In this document: in pieces, positions 39,687 through 46,666 of the stretch | Layout: every line of letters begins with the position of its first letter | Numbering within the stretch: the stretch's first letter is position 1 | Made by a program: the position numbers and the translations under genes | NCBI GenBank assembly: GCA_019635955.1 | Contig: JAHBYL010000007.1 | Location: 1 to 64,000 of the forward strand | Source: Parvibaculum sp. | GTDB taxonomy: Bacteria > Pseudomonadota > Alphaproteobacteria > Parvibaculales > Parvibaculaceae | Reading direction: 5' to 3' | Length of the DNA stretch: 64,000 bases | The notes under the pieces: model-generated | Told to the model about the DNA's origin: nothing | Seen by the model: only the letters and a program-made list of their open reading frames with translations | Databases searched by the model: none

Positions 39687-40810
39687 TCCGGCAGCGGGCT
39701 GCCATTCGCGTTCTGGCCGGGCAGCGGGCTCCCGTCGATGAAGATCGAGAATTTGCGCAAGGGCTCGATCTGCGCAAAGCAGGTATTCAGCATCACGAGG
39801 ATCGGCACGGCGAGTACCGCGCCGATCACGCCCCACATCCATCCCCAGAAGACGATGGAGAGGAAGACGACTGCCGCGTTCAGCGTGTGGCGGCGGCCGA
39901 GGATCGAGGGCGTGACGAATTGCGACTCGATCAGATTCCAGAAGAGATAGAGCGCCGGCGCCAGAAGCGCGCGGCCCGGATCGTCAAATGTGATGAAGCC
40001 GACGAACCCCGTCAGCGCCATGCCGGCGGCGAGCCCTGCATAGGGCACGAAGTTCAGCAGCGCCGCCGCCGCCCCCCAGAGCGCCGCATTGGGCAGGCCG
40101 ATCGCCCAGAGCGACAGGCCGATGGCGATGCCGAGCCCTGCATTGATGAGCGAGATCGAGAGAAGATAGGTCGATATTTCACGCTCGATGCTGCGCAGGA
40201 TGCGCCGCGCCTTTTCCTTGTCGGTGAGGCGATGTGCCGAGCGGATCACGCGGGCACGGAGGAGCTCGCCGGTCGCCAGCAGAAAATAAAGCAGCACAAT
40301 GAATATGAGGAAGGAGGCGCCCTTCTGGCCTGCCGCCTCCAGAGCTTGGGAGAGCAGGCTCGTTTCGCGCACAACGACTTCGCGCTCCGGCCGGTCGCCG
40401 CGCGTCAGTTCCTGCATCTGTTCGCTGGCGCGGCGCATCGCTTCCACCGGCTCGGCGATCTCGCCGGACTTCTGCCGCAACTCCTCGACGGCGGCGGGGA
40501 TGCGGCCGGCCCATTCCGCTGCCGGTTCGGCCAGTGTCCAGGCCGCGGCAGCAAGCGCGCCGACGATCGCCGTCACCATGATGGCGGCGGAAAGCGCATC
40601 GGGCAGGAAGCGGAAGGGCGCCGCCCGCATCAGCGGCATCAGGATGAAGCTTGCGACAACCGCCGCCGTCACCGGCGCGACGAGGTTCTGCGCGAGATAG
40701 GCCGTATAGAGAATGGCGAGGACCGCGAGAATCCCGAGCGAGGTTTCCGCGCGCATCGCACGGGCGCGCGCTCCTTCCCCCGCTCGTTCCGCCTTCGGAT
40801 TGTTCGACAA
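39683..40810 (-). CDS. AI-2E family transporter (PerM-like permease)
   Basis: The 375-residue membrane protein has the AI-2E/PerM topology: two to three N-terminal helices ([33 protein letters not shown]), a long amphipathic periplasmic region (about 80-175) and five C-terminal helices. The C-terminal [33 protein letters not shown] is highly characteristic. Members transport diverse or unknown solutes and only a few handle autoinducer-2, so substrate is unassigned. It converges with msrA with a 4-base overlap. Confidence 0.9.
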   Translation of the reverse strand: MSNNPKAERAGEGARARAMRAETSLGILAVLAILYTAYLAQNLVAPVTAAVVASFILMPLMRAAPFRFLPDALSAAIMVTAIVGALAAAAWTLAEPAAEWAGRIPAAVEELRQKSGEIAEPVEAMRRASEQMQELTRGDRPEREVVVRETSLLSQALEAAGQKGASFLIFIVLLYFLLATGELLRARVIRSAHRLTDKEKARRILRSIEREISTYLLSISLINAGLGIAIGLSLWAIGLPNAALWGAAAALLNFVPYAGLAAGMALTGFVGFITFDDPGRALLAPALYLFWNLIESQFVTPSILGRRHTLNAAVVFLSIVFWGWMWGVIGAVLAVPILVMLNTCFAQIEPLRKFSIFIDGSPLPGQNANGSPLPD

Positions 40811-40900
40811 GGCGCAGGCCTCCCGCCGGGATCAGCAGCCGCGATCCGGCCGCCCTCCCACAACGGTTGACTCACGCAAGGGTTCCCGTCTGGACGGCGC

Positions 40901-41857
40901 TCAGAAATCCGCCAGCGCGTCGCGCCGGGCATCCGCCTGGTCGCGCATGGCGGCTTTCATCGCCTTTTGCAGCTTTTCGAAAGCGCGCACTTCGATCTGG
41001 CGCACACGTTCGCGGCTGATGCCGTAATGCTGGGAGAGGTCCTCCAGCGTCGCCGGCTCGTCCTTCAGCCGCCGCTCGGTGAGGATATGCATCTCGCGCT
41101 CGTTCAGCGTTTCCATGGCGCGGGCCAGCATGTCGCGGCGGAGGTCCATCTCTTCCGCCTCGCCCAGCGTCGCTTCCTGATCGGCCGTGTCGTCCACCAG
41201 CCAGTCCTGCCACTCGCCGCTTTCGCTGTCCTGACGGAGCGGCGCATTCAGCGAATTATCGGGCCCCGCCATGCGGCGGTTCATGGAGACGACTTCGTCC
41301 TCCGTCACGCCGAGGCGTTCGGAAATCTCCTTCACCTGTTCGGGGTGGAGGTCGCCATCCTCGATCGCCTGGATCTGGCCCTTCACCTTGCGCAGGTTGA
41401 AGAAGAGCTTCTTCTGCGCCGCGGTCGTGCCCATCTTCACGAGCGACCAGCTGCGCAGGATATATTCCTGGATCGAGGCGCGGATCCACCACATGGCGTA
41501 AGTCGCCAGCCGGAAGCCCTTTTCCGGCTCGAAGCGCTTCACCGCCTGCATCAGGCCCACATTGCCTTCCGAGATCACCTCGCCGATCGGCAGGCCATAG
41601 CCGCGATAGCCCATTGCGATCTTCGCCACGAGGCGCAAATGGCTCGTCACCAGCTTGTGCGCGGCCTCGGTGTCCTCATGCTCCTTCCAGCGCTTGGCGA
41701 GCATGTATTCTTCCTGCGGCTCCAGCATGGGGAACTTGCGGATTTCCTGCAGGTAGCGCGACAGCGACCCTTCCGGGTTCGGCGCGGGCGCAAGCCTGGT
41801 GCCGGCGGTCTTTGCCACGGCCTTGCTGGCGGGCTTTTTCGCGTCGTCTTCGGCCAT
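40901..41857 (-). CDS. rpoH: RNA polymerase heat-shock sigma factor RpoH
   Basis: RpoH (sigma-32) directs transcription of heat-shock genes. The 318 residues contain region 2 (GNVGLMQAVKRFEPEKGFRLATYAMWWIRASIQEYILRSW). The diagnostic RpoH box region AAQKKLFFNLRK follows, and region 4 has the helix-turn-helix LEDLSQHYGISRERVRQIEVRAFEKL. The ATG at 41857 fits the family N-terminus. An in-frame ATG 69 bases upstream encodes unrelated residues. Alphaproteobacteria often have two RpoH copies, and only one is here. The ftsH gene at 9.9 kb encodes the protease expected to degrade it. Confidence 0.96.
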   Translation of the reverse strand: MAEDDAKKPASKAVAKTAGTRLAPAPNPEGSLSRYLQEIRKFPMLEPQEEYMLAKRWKEHEDTEAAHKLVTSHLRLVAKIAMGYRGYGLPIGEVISEGNVGLMQAVKRFEPEKGFRLATYAMWWIRASIQEYILRSWSLVKMGTTAAQKKLFFNLRKVKGQIQAIEDGDLHPEQVKEISERLGVTEDEVVSMNRRMAGPDNSLNAPLRQDSESGEWQDWLVDDTADQEATLGEAEEMDLRRDMLARAMETLNEREMHILTERRLKDEPATLEDLSQHYGISRERVRQIEVRAFEKLQKAMKAAMRDQADARRDALADF

Positions 41858-42367
41858 TGGGCCCCCAATCCGGCTCGCGGGGCTCCCCTCGGGATTTCGG
41901 GGGTAGGGAGGCGCGAGCCCTGTCATTCGTCATTTGCGAGCCTTTCCCAAGGCTCTCTACCGGATAATACCCGAGGATTGCACTCGGACTATATGACACC
42001 GGAACGCTGGCGGAAACATGACGTTCCGCCCGCCTCGAAGGCATCTTGTCGCGGAAGCAGGGCCCTGAGACCCCCCGGCCGGCAGAGGGCTTATATGGGG
42101 TGGGTGAGGGAGAGTTAAAGGGGGATTTCAGGCGGTTTTGCGCGGTGCTTGGCTTCGACATTCACGTGCGGGAACAAGGCCACCCAACCAAAAGCTCATG
42201 ACCCGCTTTATGCGGGTCATCCACGTCTTACTTCCACGGTTTCTGCTTTCAAGGCGTGGATGGCCCGGACAAGCCGGGCCATGACGGATCGGGGAGGGAG
42301 CCCTGTGCTCTCCGGAGTTTTGCATGCATAGCCAGCGTACCAGCATCCGCACCCAGCGAGGATGGGG
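41858..42367. other. rpoH-rluD intergenic region
   Basis: The 510 bases between the rluD stop and the rpoH start hold no supported gene; open frames here are short and lack family features. The region must contain the rpoH promoter on the minus strand, but I could not identify it confidently. It includes the cruciform repeat at 42198-42282. The rest is GC-rich sequence without strong hairpins followed by T-runs. Confidence 0.4.
42198..42282. repeat. Cruciform-type intergenic palindromic repeat (copy 2)
   Basis: Two perfect hairpins, ATGACCCGC/GCGGGTCAT (42198-42220) and ATGGCCCGG/CCGGGCCAT (42260-42282), flank a pair of arms, CCACGTCTT (42221-42229) and AAGGCGTGG (42251-42259). Together they can form a three-armed structure. 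The organisation, with ATCCA and TGGAT at the inner junctions, matches copy 1 at 23244-23358, although the sequence differs. Confidence 0.78.
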
Positions 42368-43456
42368 TCATTCTCTCTCCAACTCCCTCACCAACTCCGC
42401 CATATCCTCCGGCAACGGAGCGTCGAAGCTTAGATGCTCGCCCGTCACCGGGTGTTCAAACCCCAGGTGCCAGGCGTGGAGTGCCTGGCGGCCTAGGCGG
42501 GCGAGGGCGGCGCGGGCGCCGTCCGATAATTTCGTCGCGCGGGTTTTCATGCCGGTGCCGTAGGTCGGGTCGCCCAGCACCGGGTGGCCGATATGCGTCA
42601 TGTGCACGCGGATCTGGTGGGTGCGGCCGGTTTCGAGGCGGCATTCGACGAGCGAGACGAGACCGTCCACGAATTCCTGCTCCACCTCGTAATGCGTGAT
42701 GGCGCGGCGGCCGGCGGTGTTCTCGTCCTCATCATCGTCGCCCCGCCGCGCGCGCGGCTTCAGCGCCGCCATCTTCATGCGGTTGTGGCTCGAGCGCGCG
42801 ATATTCGCGTCCACCGTGCCGCGCTTCGGCGAAGGCACGCCCCAGACCAGCGCCTTGTAGGCGCGGGTGAGTTTCCCGTCGCGGCCATGCGCGGCGAATT
42901 GCTCCGCGAGGCCCTTATGCGCGCGGTCCGTTTTCGCGACGACCATGAGGCCGGACGTTTCCTTGTCGAGCCGGTGGACGATGCCGGGCCTGCGCTCGCC
43001 GCCGATGCCGGACAGCGTCTCGCCGCAATGGGCGATCAGCGCGTTCACCAGCGTCATGTCGGGATTGCCGGGGGCGGGATGCACGACGAGCCCCGCAGGC
43101 TTCATCACCACGATGAGATCGGCGTCCTCATAGACCACGTCGAGCGGGATTTCCTGTCCCGCCGGCTTCGCGGGCGCGGGCGCCGGCAGCGTCACGGTGA
43201 GCCGCTCGCCTGCCTTCACGCGGGCGGAGGCATCGGTCAGGGGGCGCGGCGGGCTCGCCTCCAGCGCGACATGGCCCTCCTCGATCAGCTGTTTCAGCCG
43301 CGCGCGCGAGGGCGCGGCGGCGGTGCTTTCCTCCGCCGCGAACTTGCGGGCAAGGGCCTCCGTGAGATACTTGTCGAGGCGCATGCCGCTTTCATCGCTG
43401 GCGATGGTGAGCGTGTGGCGCGTTTCTTCGGTCGGGGACAGGACGGCGGACATCAT
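42368..43456 (-). CDS. rluD: 23S rRNA pseudouridine synthase RluD-like
   Basis: RluD makes pseudouridines 1911, 1915 and 1917 in helix 69 of 23S rRNA. The 362-residue protein has an N-terminal S4 RNA-binding domain (MRLDKYLTEALARKF ... LIEEGHVALEA). The catalytic motif GIVHRLDKETSGLMVVAKT carries the nucleophilic Asp. The C-terminal core is RLETGRTHQIRVHMTHIGHPVLGDPTYG. An acidic insertion (RRGDDDEDEN) near residue 240 is unusual. The RluA/RluC/RluD branches are hard to separate by eye, so the symbol is likely rather than certain. Two possible ATGs (43456, 43453) overlap the divergent gene's start. Confidence 0.9.
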   Translation of the reverse strand: MMSAVLSPTEETRHTLTIASDESGMRLDKYLTEALARKFAAEESTAAAPSRARLKQLIEEGHVALEASPPRPLTDASARVKAGERLTVTLPAPAPAKPAGQEIPLDVVYEDADLIVVMKPAGLVVHPAPGNPDMTLVNALIAHCGETLSGIGGERRPGIVHRLDKETSGLMVVAKTDRAHKGLAEQFAAHGRDGKLTRAYKALVWGVPSPKRGTVDANIARSSHNRMKMAALKPRARRGDDDEDENTAGRRAITHYEVEQEFVDGLVSLVECRLETGRTHQIRVHMTHIGHPVLGDPTYGTGMKTRATKLSDGARAALARLGRQALHAWHLGFEHPVTGEHLSFDAPLPEDMAELVRELERE

Positions 43457-43862
43457 GAGCGGGACTATACCACCGGCAAGCGGCGCGTCGCGCGATCAGG
43501 TCGAGCCCGGCCAGCCAATCGACGAGGAGAAGCTCAGGCGCCTCAAACTGATGATGGGCGTGATGTCGGGCTTTCTCGTCCTCACCTTCATGGTGGTGGT
43601 GGCCGCTTTCGTCTGGCGGCTCACGGGGGGCGCGCCGGCGGGCGAGGCCCCGCGCGCCGCGCATCCCGCCGGTTATTTCGGTGTGTCGCGCGTCGCGATT
43701 GCGCCGGGCGAGGCCGTGCGCTCCGTCACGCTGGGCGAGGGGCGGCTTGCGATCCATGTCGCGGGCGATAATGGCGAGGCCGTGATCCTGGTGGACCCGA
43801 AGAGCGGCGCCGAGCTTGGCCGCATCCTGCTCTCGCCGCTCTCGGATTTCGCGGCGCGATAG
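43455..43862 (+). CDS. Small single-pass membrane protein (DUF6476-like)
   Basis: This 135-residue protein has a charged N-terminus (PGQPIDEEKLRRLKLMMGVM), one membrane helix at about 34-55 and a periplasmic beta-rich domain (VSRVAIAPGEAVRSVTLGEGRLAIHVAGDNGEAVILVD). This fits the small DUF6476-type family seen beside RluD-like genes in alphaproteobacteria. That family name is from memory and moderately sure. Its ATG at 43455 overlaps the divergent rluD start codon inside one CATG, so the two genes share no untranslated spacer. Function unknown. Confidence 0.78.
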   Translation: MSGTIPPASGASRDQVEPGQPIDEEKLRRLKLMMGVMSGFLVLTFMVVVAAFVWRLTGGAPAGEAPRAAHPAGYFGVSRVAIAPGEAVRSVTLGEGRLAIHVAGDNGEAVILVDPKSGAELGRILLSPLSDFAAR

Positions 43863-43973
43863 ATCGCGCCCCGGGGCCGAGGGCTCGTAACCGTTCCAGG
43901 CAGTTCAAACAGGATTTGCCGCGCCGATGCTTCGGGGCGGTTTTCCGTGCTGCCGATTTTGGGGGACGGAGGG

Positions 43974-44060
43974 TGCCGCCGGTGCCGGGGGAGGAGGGAG
44001 GATGGCACCGGCGGCATTCTGAAGACGCCCAGTCGGGGAGGAGGTCGACCGGCGTTTCGT
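43974..44060 (-). ncRNA. Candidate sRNA with two anti-Shine-Dalgarno loops
   Basis: Read on the minus strand, two hairpins follow a promoter at 44067-44095. The first has ACGCC/GGCGT and GTC/GAC pairs (44025-44055) with the loop GACCTCCTCCCC. The second has a perfect 13-bp stem (TGCCGCCGGTGCC at 43974-43986 with GGCACCGGCGGCA at 44004-44016) and a 17-base loop containing CCTCCCTCCTCCCCC. Loops with CCUCC repeats mark several alphaproteobacterial sRNA families (suhB/alpha-r14 and the CcsR or cuckoo RNAs), which pair with Shine-Dalgarno sites. No clear T-rich terminator follows, so the 3' end is unknown. Expression is untested. Confidence 0.5.
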
Positions 44061-44066
44061 GAAATG

Positions 44067-44095
44067 AATATCGCCCGTGAATGACATATTGTCAA
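44067..44095 (-). promoter_or_regulatory. Promoter for the candidate sRNA
   Basis: On the minus strand a perfect TTGACA (44090-44095), a 17-base spacer and GATATT (44067-44072, 4/6 match) place a start site near 44060. That is a few bases before the first CCTCC-loop hairpin. No protein gene lies downstream on this strand until rluD, more than 600 bases away. Confidence 0.5.
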
Positions 44096-44380
44096 TCGCC
44101 GTATTTGTGCGTTGCAAAAATTTAACACAGTCTGGCTTGATACCGGAAAGCGCTATAAGTCATTGAATACGCTTGTGTTATTTAGTGAAATGCGGAGTTC
44201 TAGGCCGTAAAAATCGCCCGGGTGCGGTCGAATGACGCAGTGCGGCGGGGCGTGTTTAGGGGCTGACCCCTAGAATTTGGGAGGCCATTCTGCGGGTTCG
44301 GGGGCGGGATGCCGCCGACATGTATGAAGGGGCTTGCGCGCTCCGCCGCGCCGTCCTAGAAGGAGCGCCCGAACTGGTCC

Positions 44381-44456
44381 GTCCCCTTCGTCTAGCGGTC
44401 CAGGACGTCGCCCTCTCACGGCGAAAACAGGGGTTCGAGTCCCCTAGGGGACGCCA
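44381..44456 (+). tRNA. tRNA-Glu (anticodon CTC)
   Basis: The 76-base gene has a full cloverleaf: acceptor GTCCCCT/AGGGGAC, D-arm TCTAGCGGTCCAGGA and anticodon stem TCGCC/GGCGA. The loop is CTCTCAC, so the anticodon CTC at 44415-44417 reads GAG. The T-arm is AGGGGTTCGAGTCCCCT. CCA is encoded. It is a single gene, not part of an array, and the sequence closely follows bacterial tRNA-Glu. Confidence 0.97.
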
Positions 44457-44497
44457 ATTCTTCCAGAAAAATCAGTGCCTTGCCGTCTGGCCGCCGG

Positions 44498-44908
44498 TCA
44501 GATCCAGATCGCGGCCGCCTGCATGGCGAGCGCGATCAGCGCGCCGATGAGCAGGATCATCGAGGAGGCGAGGCCGACCGTGAAGCCGGTCGAGCGCTTC
44601 AGCGCCGCCGCGTAGTAGCCCCTGGCATAGAGCACCCGGCCGATCGGATAGAAGATGCCGATGGCCGCCGCCCAGAGATCGCCGATCGTCAGCGCGAAGA
44701 GCCAGAGCGCCGGCAGGAAAAGCAGCAGGTTCTCGGCCGTGTTGCCCTGTACCCGGAGAACGCGGAGGAAATCGTCAGGCCCGTCCATGCGCGGCGCGGG
44801 AATATTGAAGGCGCCCCGTGCCTTGCCGACCTTGTAGGCCATCCAGAAATAGACGATGAGCGTTATGATCGTGACCAGGCCGGTCAACGGATAGGCGAAC
44901 GGCGTCAT
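44498..44908 (-). CDS. MAPEG-family membrane protein (copy 3)
   Basis: This 136-residue four-helix protein has the MAPEG pattern. The first helix is LTGLVTIITLIVYFWMAYKVGKAR. The signature is LRVLRVQGNTAENLLLFLPALWLFAL (R-x2-N-x2-E-N), followed by IGIFYPIGRVLYARGYY with the conserved Arg/Tyr. It ends with a hydrophobic helix, SMILLIGALIALAMQAAAIW. Among the three copies here it shows the clearest GSH-transferase-like signature. It is encoded just after tRNA-Glu on the opposite strand, with no operon partner. Function is unknown. Confidence 0.88.
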   Translation of the reverse strand: MTPFAYPLTGLVTIITLIVYFWMAYKVGKARGAFNIPAPRMDGPDDFLRVLRVQGNTAENLLLFLPALWLFALTIGDLWAAAIGIFYPIGRVLYARGYYAAALKRSTGFTVGLASSMILLIGALIALAMQAAAIWI

Positions 44909-44998
44909 GACAGTCTCCCCGGTGCGGTGCCCGTACCAAGGAAATCAGCTTGCGGTGATTCCGGCAATCAAAAGAGCAGCGGCCGGGGAACCGCCGGA

Positions 44999-45742
44999 TC
45001 AGTTGGCGACGCCGGCCTCGAGCGCCCGAATCCGCGCCAGAAGCGCCTTGTCGCCCACGTGAATTTCGGCCGGGTCGGCCTGCTCCTCGGCGGGGTAGCT
45101 CGCATGGGCCTCGCTCCCCATGGCGTCGAGCCGCTCGAGCGTCGCCTTCACCTCGGCAAGCGTGCGGGCGGCTTCCTCGTCGTCGAAGGCAAGGGGGGCG
45201 GCAGGTGCGCCGGCCGCGTCCACCACTATCGGCACCGCGGCCACTGCCGTCTGGCTCACGGGGGCCGCTTCGTCCATCACGGCTTCTAGGGCCGCGAGCT
45301 CCCGTTTCAGCGCGGCGAAGCGTTCGGCCCGCTCGGCTGCAAGCTCCGCATTGCTCCGGAGCGAGGCTCTCAGGCTCTCCGCCTCGGAGGACAGGGCCGC
45401 AAGTTCGCCTGCAAGGCGGTCCGCCTCAGCACGCAAGCTGTTGTTTTCGTTGGAGATCGCTTGCCAGTCGCGCAGGGCGGCATCGCGCTCGGCGGCAAGC
45501 GCATCGGTGTCCCGCCGCAATTGTCCGATCTCGGCTTGGAGGGGGGCAATTTCGGCCTGCTGGCGCTGGATGAGGAGGTCGAGTTCCCGAGCCCGTTCGC
45601 TTTCCGCGGCTTCATCCGTCGCGCCGGAAAGGGCCCGGGTGGTCACGGTGACGGCCCGGCGCCAGACGAACTGGGCCGCGATCGCCGCGAACAGGGTCGC
45701 GACGAAGAAGCCGAGCGCAATCAGCATCAAATTCTCGATCAT
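44999..45742 (-). CDS. Membrane-anchored coiled-coil protein
   Basis: I recognise no family. The 247 residues begin with one membrane helix (about 5-26, LMLIALGFFVATLFAAIAAQFVW). A long coiled coil follows (about 50-160), rich in Glu, Ala, Arg and Leu with heptad spacing (LQAEIGQLRRDTDALAAERDAAL). A low-complexity Ala/Pro linker (about 165-190) comes next, then a short helix pair ending KALLARIRALEAG. The topology suggests a single-pass protein with a cytoplasmic rod, as in some division or scaffold proteins, but no partner is implied by neighbours. Confidence 0.75.
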   Translation of the reverse strand: MIENLMLIALGFFVATLFAAIAAQFVWRRAVTVTTRALSGATDEAAESERARELDLLIQRQQAEIAPLQAEIGQLRRDTDALAAERDAALRDWQAISNENNSLRAEADRLAGELAALSSEAESLRASLRSNAELAAERAERFAALKRELAALEAVMDEAAPVSQTAVAAVPIVVDAAGAPAAPLAFDDEEAARTLAEVKATLERLDAMGSEAHASYPAEEQADPAEIHVGDKALLARIRALEAGVAN

Positions 45743-45864
45743 GGCCTGCCCGCCGGGGTTGCGCCGTGGAAATAGGGTCGTGCGCGATGCGGGGCGCAGC
45801 CTGCCAGAAATCCAGCCCGGCTGCTACCTCACAGCTCTTGTCCGCTCGTCGCCCGAGGCCCGCG

Positions 45865-46476
45865 TCAGAAGGGCAGCCACTCGCGCGATTTCGTGTACTT
45901 CAGGTAGCCGACCGAGGCGCCGAGCCTCACGCCAACGCCGGCGCGCATCGGCGCCAGAATGATATTGTCGCGCTGCTGATAATTGACGCCGATACCGCCG
46001 ATCAGATAGGCGCTGCCTTCCACGCCCGGGAAGCGCTGATAGATGGCGTCGCCATTCGGCAGTTCATAGACCAGCGTGAAGACCTTCACCGCATTGCCGC
46101 CGAAGTCCCAGCCTGCGCTCGGCCCTTGCCAATAGACGGACTGCCTCGTGCCGTTCTTCATCACGAGTTCGCCCTGACCATAACGGAGGCCGACGACGAA
46201 GGCGCCGCTCGCCTCCTCGCCTTTGATATAGGCATTGGGTTCGCCGTAACGCTGGAAGACGCTATGCACGGCATCGGCGAGGCCCTGAGAGACATCCCCG
46301 AAGAAATTGCCCGCTTCCCTGACGATCTCATCTTCCTTGTAGGTGTCCTGGCGGTCGCCCGACTGCGCCGCGGCGGGAAGCGCGGCAGCGGCCAGAAATG
46401 CCATCGCCACAAGAATGCCCGCCATGCGCTGTGCGGCCTGCGAGGCGCCTTTTGCCTCCAGGTTGAAGATCGTCAT
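45865..46476 (-). CDS. eipA: Envelope integrity protein EipA (DUF1134)
   Basis: The 203-residue secreted protein has a signal peptide (MAGILVAMAFLAAAALPAAAQS). Its body is typical of DUF1134: GNFFGDVSQGLADAVHSVFQRYGEPNAYIKGEEASGAF, YGQGELVMKNG, VYWQGPSAGWDFGGNAVKVF and LIGGIGVNYQQRDNIILAPMRAGVGVRLGASVGYLKYT. The Brucella member EipA is a periplasmic protein needed for envelope stress resistance. I chose the ATG at 46476, which has AAGGGAGAG 5 bases upstream, over one 54 bases further out. Divergent from ydbH, another envelope gene. Confidence 0.92.
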   Translation of the reverse strand: MTIFNLEAKGASQAAQRMAGILVAMAFLAAAALPAAAQSGDRQDTYKEDEIVREAGNFFGDVSQGLADAVHSVFQRYGEPNAYIKGEEASGAFVVGLRYGQGELVMKNGTRQSVYWQGPSAGWDFGGNAVKVFTLVYELPNGDAIYQRFPGVEGSAYLIGGIGVNYQQRDNIILAPMRAGVGVRLGASVGYLKYTKSREWLPF

Positions 46477-46666
46477 GCTGCTCTCCCTTTCCCGTCCCGG
46501 CTTTCCGGAGCGGCGCCATTCATTCGCCATCGAATCGCCGTCAATCGCTGCAAAAGTCTATAATAGAATCGAGTGGATCGAGGCTCGCGATATTGGCGGC
46601 ACAGCATGGCGAAACAGTGACCGTAAGAGAAAGAAGGTCTGAAATCCGCCTGCGGGGCAGGGCCTC

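Larger units (their letters stand above)
43863..44380. other. Gene-poor region between DUF6476-like gene and tRNA-Glu
   Basis: About 520 bases without a supportable protein gene. A weak terminator-like hairpin (CCGCGCCG 43919-43926, CGGGGCGG 43933-43940, then TTTT) follows the DUF6476-like gene. Next come the minus-strand hairpins and promoter listed as a candidate small RNA. The stretch 44090-44200 is clearly more AT-rich than the surroundings and may hold promoters for the sRNA and for tRNA-Glu. I see no repeats of other elements here. Confidence 0.5.

Noticed and set aside
43905-44117. 70-residue minus-strand frame in the gene-poor gap as a DUF1127-like gene linked to the sRNA
   Set aside because: It lacks the arginine-rich DUF1127 motif and reads through the hairpins; it looks like a chance frame.
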